From Lacinutrix venerupis (GTDB lineage Bacteria; Bacteroidota; Bacteroidia; Flavobacteriales; Flavobacteriaceae): DNA of 64,000 nucleotides. The DNA is taken from positions 124,001-188,000 of the forward strand of contig NZ_RCCH01000004.1 in the NCBI RefSeq assembly GCF_003663945.1. Reading direction: 5' to 3'. The notes beneath the pieces are model-generated. The model was not told the origin of the DNA and made no database searches. It saw nothing but the letters and a program-made list of their open reading frames with translations. The translations under genes were made by a program, and so were the position numbers. Shown here one piece after another: positions 7,968-15,301 of the stretch. Position 1 is the stretch's first letter, and the number at the start of each line of letters is the position of its first letter.

Positions 7968-8300
7968 ATGGGATTAGTAAAATCAGAAATGTTTACAGAC
8001 CAACAAAACGAGATTGCTCTTTTTGCAAAAGTTTTTGGTCATCCAGCAAGAGTATCTATTTTACAACATTTATTTAAAATAGACACATGCGTTTGTGGAG
8101 ACTTAGTTAACGAAATTGGCTTAGCACAACCCACAATATCACAGCATCTTAAAGAATTAAAACAGTTAGGTTTAATAAAAGGAAACGTTGAAGGAACAAG
8201 TGTTTGCTATTGTATAGACACAGAAAATTGGACAAAAATGAAACAGGTTATGAATCAATTTTTAGATCAAGACCTAACTAAAAAGGGAGATTGTTGTTAA
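7968..8300 (+). CDS. arsR: ArsR-family arsenic-responsive repressor
   Basis: 110 residues, a winged-helix ArsR/SmtB repressor. The helix region has DTCVCGDLVNEIGLAQPTIS, with Cys41 and Cys43 as in As(III)-sensing ArsR, followed by the recognition helix QPTISQHLKELKQLG and the wing GLIKGNVEGTSVCYCI. It ends GDCC, giving an extra vicinal Cys pair that may add to metalloid binding. In the absence of arsenite or antimonite it should repress this cassette. The neighbours (DUF6428, arsenate reductase, Acr3) strongly support arsenic rather than another metal. Two matching operator-like dyads, before this gene and before the next, suggest autoregulation plus control of the downstream genes. Confidence 0.9.
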   Translation: MGLVKSEMFTDQQNEIALFAKVFGHPARVSILQHLFKIDTCVCGDLVNEIGLAQPTISQHLKELKQLGLIKGNVEGTSVCYCIDTENWTKMKQVMNQFLDQDLTKKGDCC

Positions 8301-8318
8301 AAAAATTTACAAGCATCA

Positions 8319-8334
8319 ATCGTATAATTGCAAT
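8319..8334 (+). promoter_or_regulatory. Second putative ArsR operator before the DUF6428 gene
   Basis: ATCGTATAATTGCAAT repeats the site at 7933-7948 with only two differences and again contains a -7-like box (TATAATTG). It ends 21 bases before the ATG at 8356, almost the same spacing as before arsR. Confidence 0.5.
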
Positions 8335-8355
8335 AAACAAATAAATAAAAATATT

Positions 8356-8823
8356 ATGAAATTATCAGAAGTTAAAAACAGATTAAACGAATTAGAAACT
8401 ATTTCTTTTCAATTACCAAATGGAGAGTTAGTACCAAACCATTTTCATGTTACAGAAGTTGGTAAAATATCTAAACACTTTATAGACTGTGGTGGTACGG
8501 TGCGACATGAGGATGTTGTAAACTTTCAATTATGGAATGCTAACGATTACGACCATAGATTACACCCAGAAAAGCTTTTAAATATTATAGAATTATCTGA
8601 AAAAGTTTTAGGTATAGAGGATTTAGAAATTGAAGTAGAATACCAAGGTGATACTATTGGAAAATTTGGTCTTGATTTCGACGGTAAACATTTTTTATTA
8701 ACCAATAAACAAACAGATTGTTTAGCTAAAGACCAATGCGGGATTCCACAAGAAAAAACAAAATTAAAATTCTCTGAAATAGAATCTGGAAATTCTTGTG
8801 CACCCGGAAGTGGATGTTGTTAA
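8356..8823 (+). CDS. DUF6428-family protein of the arsenic cassette
   Basis: 155 residues, soluble, no signal peptide or membrane segment. It matches my recollection of DUF6428, a small family found next to arsR and arsC in Bacteroidota: MKLSEVKNRLNELETISFQL at the start, VPNHFHVTEVGKISKHFIDCGG, then FQLWNANDYDHRLHPEKLL. The C-terminus is Cys-rich (NSCAPGSGCC) and two more Cys lie in QTDCLAKDQCG. The clustered thiols would suit As(III) binding or handling, but the function has not been shown as far as I know. The gene has its own copy of the ArsR-type site and is followed by arsenate reductase. Confidence 0.75.
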   Translation: MKLSEVKNRLNELETISFQLPNGELVPNHFHVTEVGKISKHFIDCGGTVRHEDVVNFQLWNANDYDHRLHPEKLLNIIELSEKVLGIEDLEIEVEYQGDTIGKFGLDFDGKHFLLTNKQTDCLAKDQCGIPQEKTKLKFSEIESGNSCAPGSGCC

Positions 8824-8850
8824 TTAAAATTAATTATAAAATCATAAAAA

Positions 8851-9483
8851 TTGACGACTACACAATCTACTCTATTTTCAGAAATAGACACTACAATTAA
8901 AACCTTAAAACCTGAAACAATTTCAGAAGAACGTAAAACGGTTTTAAATCCGTTAGCGGAATATATTCAAACCAAAGTTGAAAATAAACAAGATATTCGT
9001 ATCAATTTTATTTGTACTCATAACTCACGAAGAAGTCATTTATCGCAAGTATGGGCGCAAGCAATGGCACAGTATTTTAATATAGATAATGTGTTTTGTT
9101 ATTCTGGCGGAACAGAAGCTACAGCAATGTTTCCAATGGCAGCAAAAGCATTACAAAATTCGGGTTTTAAAATCAATACACTTTCTGAAGGTAAAAATCC
9201 TATTTACAGTATTAAATATGCTACAAACGAGCATCCTATTATAGGCTTTTCCAAAACTTTTGGAGACGATTTTAATCCTAAATCTGAATTTGCAGCAATA
9301 ATGACTTGTTCGCAAGCAGATGGTGCATGTCCTTTTATTCCTGGCGCAGAAAAACGTATACCAATTACTTTTCAAGACCCAAAAGCTTTCGATAATACAC
9401 CACAACAAGAGGAAAAGTACAACGAAAGAAGCATACAAATTGCAACCGAATTATTTTACATATTCTCTCAAATTAAAGCATAA
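8851..9483 (+). CDS. arsC: Arsenate reductase, low-molecular-weight phosphatase type
   Basis: 210 residues; reduces arsenate to arsenite in the cytosol. The catalytic P-loop is ICTHNSRRSHLS, a CX5R motif with Cys near residue 55, and a second pair of Cys separated by six residues lies in MTCSQADGACP near residues 152 and 159. This three-cysteine arrangement is that of thioredoxin-coupled ArsC. The protein is longer than classical ArsC (about 130 residues) because of an N-terminal helical extension of about 45 residues. The start is a TTG at 8851, the first start codon after an in-frame stop at 8845; no ATG lies before the P-loop. The stop is 3 bases from acr3, so the two are co-transcribed. 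Confidence 0.9.
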   Translation: MTTTQSTLFSEIDTTIKTLKPETISEERKTVLNPLAEYIQTKVENKQDIRINFICTHNSRRSHLSQVWAQAMAQYFNIDNVFCYSGGTEATAMFPMAAKALQNSGFKINTLSEGKNPIYSIKYATNEHPIIGFSKTFGDDFNPKSEFAAIMTCSQADGACPFIPGAEKRIPITFQDPKAFDNTPQQEEKYNERSIQIATELFYIFSQIKA

Positions 9484-9486
9484 ATA

Positions 9487-10533
9487 ATGGCATTAAAAAA
9501 ATTAAGTTTTTTAGATAGTTATTTAACACTATGGATTTTTATCGCAATGGCTATTGGCGTAGGTATTGGATATTTTTACCCATCTTTTCCAGAAGTTGTT
9601 AACTCTTTTAGTAGTGGTAGTACCAATATTCCTATTGCTATTGGATTAATAGTGATGATGTATCCTCCACTTGCCAAAGTAAATTTCTCTTTATTACCAA
9701 AGGTTTTTAAGAACACTAAAATTCTTTCCATTTCACTAATTCTTAATTGGATTATTGGTCCGGTTTTAATGTTCTTTTTAGCTATTATATTTTTACGTGA
9801 TTATCCAGAATACATGGTTGGACTAATTTTAATTGGTTTAGCACGTTGTATTGCAATGGTTTTAGTTTGGAATGATTTAGCCGAAGGCAGTAGCGAATAT
9901 GGAGCAGGTTTAGTTGCATTAAATAGCATTTTTCAAGTGTTTGGTTATAGCTTTTATGCATGGCTTTTTATAACAGTACTGCCTCCATATTTTGGGTTTC
10001 AAGGTGCAATTATTGATATTTCTGTTGCAACCATTGCAGAGAGTGTAGCAATATATTTAGGTATACCTTTTGCACTTGGCATTTTAAGCCGATTAATTTT
10101 AGTAAAACTAAAAGGAGATGAATGGTACACAAATAAATTTATTCCAACCATTTCTCCATTAACATTAATAGCTTTACTATTTACTATTGTAATAATGTTC
10201 TCATTAAAAGGAGAGCTAATTGTAGAAATACCTATGGACGTTTTAATAATTGCTGTTCCGTTATTAATCTACTTTACATTAATGTTTATTATTGGTTTTT
10301 TCTTTACAAAAGCTACAGGAGCAGAATACGATAAAACTACAGCCGTAGCTTTTACTGCAGCAGGAAATAATTTCGAGTTAGCTATTGCCGTTGCTATTGC
10401 AGTTTTTGGACTAAACTCCGGACAAGCCTTTGCAGGAGTTATTGGTCCACTAGTAGAAGTACCGGCATTAATTTTATTAGTTCGTGTATCGTTTTGGTTA
10501 AGAAAAAAATACTATCTAGAAGCTAAAGCATAA
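9487..10533 (+). CDS. acr3: Acr3-family arsenite efflux permease
   Basis: 348 residues with about ten hydrophobic segments. It exports arsenite across the inner membrane using the proton gradient. It begins [20 protein letters not shown], typical of Acr3, and carries the essential Cys in [20 protein letters not shown] (near residue 121), followed by [15 protein letters not shown] second conserved block is [19 protein letters not shown]. Acr3 belongs to the bile/arsenite/riboflavin transporter superfamily and is distinct from ArsB. It is the last gene of the arsenic cassette, preceded by the reductase with a 3-base gap; product and context fully agree. Confidence 0.93.
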   Translation: MALKKLSFLDSYLTLWIFIAMAIGVGIGYFYPSFPEVVNSFSSGSTNIPIAIGLIVMMYPPLAKVNFSLLPKVFKNTKILSISLILNWIIGPVLMFFLAIIFLRDYPEYMVGLILIGLARCIAMVLVWNDLAEGSSEYGAGLVALNSIFQVFGYSFYAWLFITVLPPYFGFQGAIIDISVATIAESVAIYLGIPFALGILSRLILVKLKGDEWYTNKFIPTISPLTLIALLFTIVIMFSLKGELIVEIPMDVLIIAVPLLIYFTLMFIIGFFFTKATGAEYDKTTAVAFTAAGNNFELAIAVAIAVFGLNSGQAFAGVIGPLVEVPALILLVRVSFWLRKKYYLEAKA

Positions 10534-10584
10534 AAAAGTTAAGTAAATTCGAAGACTATTTTAGTAAACGAAACGTCTTATACT

Positions 10585-11031
10585 TTGAAAGAAAATGCTA
10601 ATAAATCTCAATATGTTTCATTTGATTCTATTGATGCAGATGAAAGTGAATATTTATTTATAAAACCCTCACAAATACCAAATGCTGGTAATGGTTTATA
10701 TACCGCAATAGATATATTTAAAAATGAAATAATTTCTATTTTTAAAGGAGAAATTATTAGCACATTTGAAGCCGAAAAAAGGGTTAATAAAGGTGAAGAT
10801 CGCTATTTTATTAACCTTTTAGACGGTAACATAATGGACAGCATGCACACACAGTGTTATGCCAAATATGCTAACGATGCTAAAGGTGTAGTAAATAACA
10901 CTTTTAAAAATAATGCTAAAATTACTTTAGACAGTGATGATAATGTTTGCATCATGGCAACCAAAAATATTAATGCCGGAGACGAAGTTTTTTGCAGTTA
11001 TGGTAAAGCATATTGGAAAAAACACAATTAA
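10585..11031 (+). CDS. Small SET-domain protein
   Basis: 148 residues, almost only a SET domain. Visible motifs: LFIKPSQIPNAGNGLYTAIDI with the conserved G-x-G and basic surroundings, IFKGEIIS, YANDAKGVVNNTF in the place of the usual RFxNHS/C motif, and the closing NAGDEVFCSYGKAYW, close to the GEELxxxYG-YW consensus. SET proteins transfer methyl from S-adenosylmethionine to lysine; the target here is unknown and the weak central motif leaves activity open. The start is uncertain: no ATG precedes the domain and TTG at 10585 is the first usable codon after the stop at 10540. It lies 51 bases behind acr3 on the same strand and might be read with the arsenic cassette. Confidence 0.7.
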   Translation: MKENANKSQYVSFDSIDADESEYLFIKPSQIPNAGNGLYTAIDIFKNEIISIFKGEIISTFEAEKRVNKGEDRYFINLLDGNIMDSMHTQCYAKYANDAKGVVNNTFKNNAKITLDSDDNVCIMATKNINAGDEVFCSYGKAYWKKHN

Positions 11032-11106
11032 TTAAAATTTATAAAAAATCTTAGTAATTTAAGGTCTCAATAAATTTAACTAATTTTGAGTTTAAAGCAT
11101 ACAATT

Positions 11107-11475
11107 ATGACTACTACACCAGAACATGATAAAAGAATTGCAGAAATGAAATTCTTTTCTGTATACCCACATTACGTTGATAAAGTTGAAAAAAAAGGCA
11201 GAACAGTTGAAGAGTTACATACGGTAATAGAATGGCTAACTGGTTTTAATACTAAAAAAATAAAACAACTCATTGACGAAAAAGTTACATTTAAAACTTT
11301 TTTTGATCGCGCAACCTTAAACCCAAATGCCGATTTAATTAAAGGTGTAATTTGCGGTTATAGAATAGAAGATATCGAAACACCTTTAACAAAAAAAGCG
11401 CGTTACTTAGACAAGTTAATAGATGAATTAGCTAAAGGTCGTAAAATGGAAAAAATTTTACGTGAAAAAAAATAA
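11107..11475 (+). CDS. DUF2200-family protein
   Basis: 122 residues from the ATG at 11107. It fits DUF2200: TPEHDKRIAEMKFFSVYPHY at the start, KVEKKGRTVEELHTVIEWLTG, then ATLNPNADLIKGVICGYRIE and a basic tail (GRKMEKILREKK). The protein is small, soluble and of unknown function. A TTG at 11086 could extend it by seven residues, but the family begins close to MTTTPEHD, so the ATG is preferred. The following gene starts 8 bases after the stop, which suggests a two-gene transcript with the YdeI-like protein. Confidence 0.8.
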   Translation: MTTTPEHDKRIAEMKFFSVYPHYVDKVEKKGRTVEELHTVIEWLTGFNTKKIKQLIDEKVTFKTFFDRATLNPNADLIKGVICGYRIEDIETPLTKKARYLDKLIDELAKGRKMEKILREKK

Positions 11476-11483
11476 ATTAAAAC

Positions 11484-12083
11484 ATGAAAAAAGCAGACTC
11501 GGTAGAAGAATATATTGAAAATAACAATCATTTTAAAGACGCTTTAGAGATACTACGAGAACTTATTTTATCTACAAATCTTGAAGAAACTATTAAATGG
11601 TCTGCTCCTACTTATACTTTGTCTGGAAAGAATATATTAGGTATTGGTGCTTTTAAAAATCATTTTTGTTTATGGTTTTTTAACGGTGTCTTTTTAAAAG
11701 ATGAGCATAACCTTTTAGAAAAGGCACAAGAAAAAACTAAAGCTTTACGCCAAATGCGTTTTAAAAAGTTGGAAGACATAAACAAACCTCTTGTTATAGC
11801 ATATATAAAAGAAGCTATAGAAAATCAAAAAAATGGTAAAGAATTAAAAGCTGTTCGTACTACAAAGAAAGATGTTACAATTCCAGATTTAATTGCCGAA
11901 GAAATAAAAAACAATAAAAATTTTAAAGATGCCTTTAAAGCTTTAACGCCATCTTGCCAAAGAGAATATTGTAACCATATAATTGATGCAAAACGAGAAA
12001 GCACAAAATTGTCTAGGTTAGAAAAAATTAAACCTATGATTTTAAAAGGTGCTGGCTTACACGATAAATATAAAAACTGCTAA
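11484..12083 (+). CDS. DUF1801 / YdeI-like protein
   Basis: 199 residues, soluble. The first part (about residues 15-110) resembles the DUF1801 fold: LEETIKWSAPTYTLSGKNIL, then FKNHFCLWFFNG and a segment ending KALRQMRFKKLED. The second part (about 125-190) fits the YdeI/OmpD-associated domain: IPDLIAEEIKNNKNFKDAFK followed by LTPSCQREYCNHIIDAKRES. Proteins of this type are common in soil and marine bacteria and their biochemical role is unsettled; some are annotated as bacteriocin-protection proteins. The gene sits 8 bases behind the DUF2200 gene and converges with the LacI-type regulator. Confidence 0.75.
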   Translation: MKKADSVEEYIENNNHFKDALEILRELILSTNLEETIKWSAPTYTLSGKNILGIGAFKNHFCLWFFNGVFLKDEHNLLEKAQEKTKALRQMRFKKLEDINKPLVIAYIKEAIENQKNGKELKAVRTTKKDVTIPDLIAEEIKNNKNFKDAFKALTPSCQREYCNHIIDAKRESTKLSRLEKIKPMILKGAGLHDKYKNC

Positions 12084-12101
12084 TTTTTACTTGTTTTAAT
12101 A

Positions 12102-13109
12102 TTACAGTGTAGTTTCACGTAAATTTAAACTAAAGTCTATAGTTTTAAATACCGTTTCTACTGGTTCTTTAGACTCTAATCTATTAACTAAAATTTGTAC
12201 AGATGCTTCACCAATAGCATCACTATGTTGAGCTATAGTTGAAAGTTTTGGACTTGTAAATGGCAAAACATTATCATCACTAAAACCAATTATAGACATA
12301 TCTTGTGGTATACTATATCCTCTCTCTTTTGCAATATTTAGTACTGCTCCACCAGAAATATTATCGATACAAATAACACCATCTATAGGTTGCTTTTTAT
12401 CAAAATAATTTTCAATTGCAACTTCTACATTTTCTGTACTAGGTATTTTTACTTCCGTTAAATTACTATTGTATTGTTTTGCATCTTCAATAGCTTTAAA
12501 ACAGCCTTTAGACCTTAATTTACCAACACTTAGTTCTTCAATCTTATTTATTAGTATTATATTTTTTCTACCTTCTTTTATTAAATGCATTGTTGCATCG
12601 TAGGCTGCTTGAAAATCGTTATTTACAACTTTATCACAAGTTATGGCTTGAGACACTCGGTCGAACATTAAAATAGGTATTTTTTGATTTAAAATATCTT
12701 TAAAATGATCTGTTTTCTTATTAACCTCTGTTTCTTCTGCAATAGACATTATAAAACCATCTACACTTCCGTTTGCCAATAACTCTAAACTATTTGCTTC
12801 TTTTTCATATAATTCGTTAGACAAACAAGTAATAATATTATAACCTTGTTTTGCAGATTCTTTTTCTATACCATATAAAACTTTAGCAAAAAAGTGATTT
12901 AATATATTTGGGATAATAACTCCTATGGTTTTTGTCTTGCTATTTTTAAGGCTTAAAGCCACGCGATTAGGCTTATAATTATACATTTTAGCCGTTTCCT
13001 TTACTCGCGCTATAGTTGCTTCTCCTATTTCACTACTTCCATTTAAGGCTTTAGAAACTGTAGAGATGGAAACATTTAGTTTTTCGGCAAGTTCTTTTAA
13101 AGTAATCAT
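12102..13109 (-). CDS. LacI-family transcriptional regulator
   Basis: 335 residues, normal family length. The N-terminal helix-turn-helix reads ITLKELAEKLNVSISTVSKA, followed by the hinge helix (YNYKPNRVALSLKN). The rest is a periplasmic-binding-protein-like effector domain starting TIGVIIPNILNHFFAKVLYG, with the late block IIGFSDDNVLPFTSPKLSTI. Such proteins usually repress sugar-use genes until a sugar binds. No sugar transport or catabolic gene lies beside it, so the regulon is elsewhere or unknown. The gene stands alone between the YdeI-like gene (convergent) and the yajC terminator. Confidence 0.92.
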   Translation of the reverse strand: MITLKELAEKLNVSISTVSKALNGSSEIGEATIARVKETAKMYNYKPNRVALSLKNSKTKTIGVIIPNILNHFFAKVLYGIEKESAKQGYNIITCLSNELYEKEANSLELLANGSVDGFIMSIAEETEVNKKTDHFKDILNQKIPILMFDRVSQAITCDKVVNNDFQAAYDATMHLIKEGRKNIILINKIEELSVGKLRSKGCFKAIEDAKQYNSNLTEVKIPSTENVEVAIENYFDKKQPIDGVICIDNISGGAVLNIAKERGYSIPQDMSIIGFSDDNVLPFTSPKLSTIAQHSDAIGEASVQILVNRLESKEPVETVFKTIDFSLNLRETTL

Positions 13110-13190
13110 ATAAAAAATTGTGGCTTGAAATGAAAAAATCCTTACGAAAGTACAAAAAGATTGATTATCAAATTTAAAAAATTACACAAA

Positions 13191-13222
13191 AAAAATCCTC
13201 AAGTTTTAACTTGAGGATTTTT
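13191..13222 (-). terminator. Intrinsic terminator after yajC
   Basis: AAAAATCCTCAAG (13191-13203) pairs with CTTGAGGATTTTT (13210-13222) around a 6-base loop. On the minus strand it is followed by an eight-T run, so it should end the DUF1573-yajC transcript before the lacI-type gene. Confidence 0.85.
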
Positions 13223-13242
13223 AGTAATTTATTAAAATAGAG

Positions 13243-13536
13243 TTATTTGTTTACTTTTAAAGGTGCATTTAAAGCTTTACTGCTTTCCATAGAAATTGCA
13301 GCACGATCAAACTTTAATTTTCCAGACATAGTTTCTATAACACAACTATTATCTTTATCGTTAAGCTCTACTATTTTACCATGCATACCACTTTTAGTAA
13401 CTATTTTATCGCCACGCTTTAACTCGGCAGCGAACTTTTTTTCATTCTTAGCACGCTTCATCTGTGGTGCAATCATAAAAAAGTACACTACAGCAAACAT
13501 TGCTATTATTGGTAAAAAACCTGAAATATCTCCCAT
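13243..13536 (-). CDS. yajC: Preprotein translocase subunit YajC
   Basis: 97 residues. A single membrane helix near residues 6-23 (FLPIIAMFAVVYFFMIAPQM), then the hallmark QMKRAKNEKKFAAELKRGDK and IVTKSGMHGKIVELND. YajC associates with SecDF at the inner membrane and supports protein export. The ATG shares one base with the DUF1573 stop (TAATG), so the two genes are translationally coupled. Its length is at the shorter end of the family (about 85-120). Confidence 0.93.
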   Translation of the reverse strand: MGDISGFLPIIAMFAVVYFFMIAPQMKRAKNEKKFAAELKRGDKIVTKSGMHGKIVELNDKDNSCVIETMSGKLKFDRAAISMESSKALNAPLKVNK

Positions 13537-14030
13537 TACTTAATTGCTGGAGATAAAGGTGCTGCTGTTTTTGCAGGAGCATTAGGATCTGGCTTAATAA
13601 AAGCAGAAATTTTAACTACTTCTCTACCTTTTTCTGTATTTGCAGTTACTGTAATTGCTTTAGAAATTTTGTTGTTTCCTTTACCATTAAATTTAACTGT
13701 AAATTTTCCTTCTTCACCTGGAGCTAAAGGCTCTCTAGACCAATCTTTAGGAATTGTACATCCACAAGAACTTTTTACATCTGTAATTACTAATGGCGCT
13801 TCTCCTGTATTTTTATATGTAAAAACAGTTTCAACTGGAGTTCCATTGATAATTTCACCAAAATCATGATCTGTTTTATTAAACTCGATTACTGGAAATT
13901 TAGATGCAGCTTGATCTCTTTCTGCTGCTGCTGCAACCTTTGTGTCATCTACTTTGCTTGTTGCGTCTTCTTTACAAGAAGTAAAAGCTAACATGCATAC
14001 TGCACTAAATAATAATACTACTTTTTTCAT
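13536..14030 (-). CDS. DUF1573 lipoprotein
   Basis: 164 residues. A lipoprotein signal with lipobox FTSC followed by KEDATS; Lys directly after the Cys is common in Bacteroidota lipoproteins. The mature part contains one DUF1573 domain: FPVIEFNKTDHDFGEIINGT, then FTYKNTGEAPLVITDVKSSC with GCTIPKDW, an Ig-like fold related to ASH/MSP domains. The tail is rich in Ala and Pro. Function is unknown; the family is often next to yajC and nusB in Bacteroidota, as here. Its own promoter match lies 37-68 bases upstream, overlapping the end of nusB. Confidence 0.88.
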   Translation of the reverse strand: MKKVVLLFSAVCMLAFTSCKEDATSKVDDTKVAAAAERDQAASKFPVIEFNKTDHDFGEIINGTPVETVFTYKNTGEAPLVITDVKSSCGCTIPKDWSREPLAPGEEGKFTVKFNGKGNNKISKAITVTANTEKGREVVKISAFIKPDPNAPAKTAAPLSPAIK

Positions 14031-14066
14031 AATTTAATTTTTAAATATTTTGATAAATTTCGAACG

Positions 14067-14098
14067 CAAAAATAAGAATAATTTTGAACTACATCAAG
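14067..14098 (-). promoter_or_regulatory. Promoter of DUF1573-yajC
   Basis: Minus strand: CTTG (14098-14095), 20-base spacer, TATTTTTG (14074-14067). The -33 part lies within the last codons of nusB. Confidence 0.5.
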
Positions 14099-15033
14099 CC
14101 ACGGCCAACTTTATTTAGTTTTCCTTCGATTTGATATTCTTTTACAAGTTTATCGAGTATTCCGTTAATAAATATACGGCTTTTTGGTGTTGAATATTCT
14201 TTAGATATTTCTAAATATTCGTTAATAGTAACTTTTGTAGGAATAGATGGAAAATTTTGAATTTCGCATATTCCCATTTTAAGTAACATTAAATCTATAT
14301 TTGCTATCCTATCGCTATCCCAATTTGTTGTTTTATTTTCTATTTCTTTTGTAAATGTATTTTGATTTAACAACGTTTTTCTAAACAACTTAATTGCAAA
14401 TTCTTTGTCTTCGATATCTTTATACAACTTAGGCAGAAAATGAAATGCGTTAGAGTCTTTTTTTACTTTGCGTAATAATTTAAGTATTGAAGTGTTTACC
14501 GTAGGCAAATCGTCTAACCAAGTTAAATGTTTGTCTTCTAAATACTCATAAAGTTTATCGTTAGGTGCAATAATTTCTTTAAATACCTCTACAATAAAAT
14601 TACGGTCTTCGTTAAAGTTTGTTGTAGTAGTCTTTAGGTATTCTTTATAAATATCACTCACTAATATTTCTTTATAAATAATATCAACATATTCAGAATC
14701 TAAATCCCAATTTTTAATATTATGGGCATCAAATTTGGCTTGAAGCTGCTCATTATCTCTAAGCATAATAAGCACTTCGTTATTTATAAATTTACGATTA
14801 GGATTTTTTTCTTCGGCAGTTGCTAAATGTTTTTTTGTAGTTTTTTCTAAGTGAGATTCTGCACGCTTTTGTACTTCAATCATTAAAGAAATTAATAATA
14901 AATACAAATTATACATGTTATCTATACTGTATAATAAAAATTTTTGATCTTTTGAAAAATCATCGCTTTCACTACCATTAAAGGCATAAAGCACTTGCAT
15001 AACTTTAACTCGAATGTGTCTTCTACTTAACAT
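14089..15033 (-). CDS. nusB: Transcription antitermination protein NusB, long Bacteroidota form
   Basis: 314 residues. It starts MLSRRHIRVKVMQVLYAF, the classical NusB N-terminus, and closes with the conserved ILLKMGICEIQ-like segment (LMLLKMGICEIQNFPSIPTK), VTINEYLEISKEYSTPKSRI and FINGILDKL. NusB with NusE binds boxA RNA to allow antitermination of rRNA transcription. Most bacterial NusB proteins have about 140 residues; the Bacteroidota version carries a long central helical insertion, seen here between about residues 40 and 220. A -7 box (TATTTTTG, 15095-15088) lies 55 bases upstream of the ATG. The DUF1573 gene follows after 58 bases. Confidence 0.93.
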   Translation of the reverse strand: MLSRRHIRVKVMQVLYAFNGSESDDFSKDQKFLLYSIDNMYNLYLLLISLMIEVQKRAESHLEKTTKKHLATAEEKNPNRKFINNEVLIMLRDNEQLQAKFDAHNIKNWDLDSEYVDIIYKEILVSDIYKEYLKTTTTNFNEDRNFIVEVFKEIIAPNDKLYEYLEDKHLTWLDDLPTVNTSILKLLRKVKKDSNAFHFLPKLYKDIEDKEFAIKLFRKTLLNQNTFTKEIENKTTNWDSDRIANIDLMLLKMGICEIQNFPSIPTKVTINEYLEISKEYSTPKSRIFINGILDKLVKEYQIEGKLNKVGRGLM

Positions 15034-15087
15034 CTTTACAAAGAACTTAATAAAATTAATATAAAAGTGGTGGTCACTTTAAGTCGG

Positions 15088-15095
15088 CAAAAATA
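15088..15095 (-). promoter_or_regulatory. Candidate -7 box for nusB
   Basis: Minus strand TATTTTTG, a full match to TAnnTTTG. A TTTG (15115-15112) lies 16 bases upstream, slightly closer than the usual 19-21. Confidence 0.4.
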
Positions 15096-15232
15096 ATATA
15101 TTTTATGAATACAAATACTAATTATTAATTAATAATTGCTAATATTATTTATAATAGAACAAACAGTAATTTTATTGTACTAAAACACAATCTAATCCAA
15201 CATTACAAACCTTTTTATTCCTTTTTATGCTT

Positions 15233-15240
15233 TATCTTTG
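15233..15240 (+). promoter_or_regulatory. Candidate -7 box for the ABC exporter
   Basis: TATCTTTG, a full TAnnTTTG match, 61 bases before the ATG at 15302. The -33 region is only T-rich (from 15211). Confidence 0.45.
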
Positions 15241-15301
15241 TCTTTATAAAAAAGCGACATATTTAGGTTTTTAAACTAAAAAACAAACTCCAAAACTGTA
15301 A

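Noticed and set aside
13247-13543. Plus-strand 98-codon frame antisense to yajC
   Set aside because: Shadow of a clear YajC gene; the translation has no domain and no promoter.
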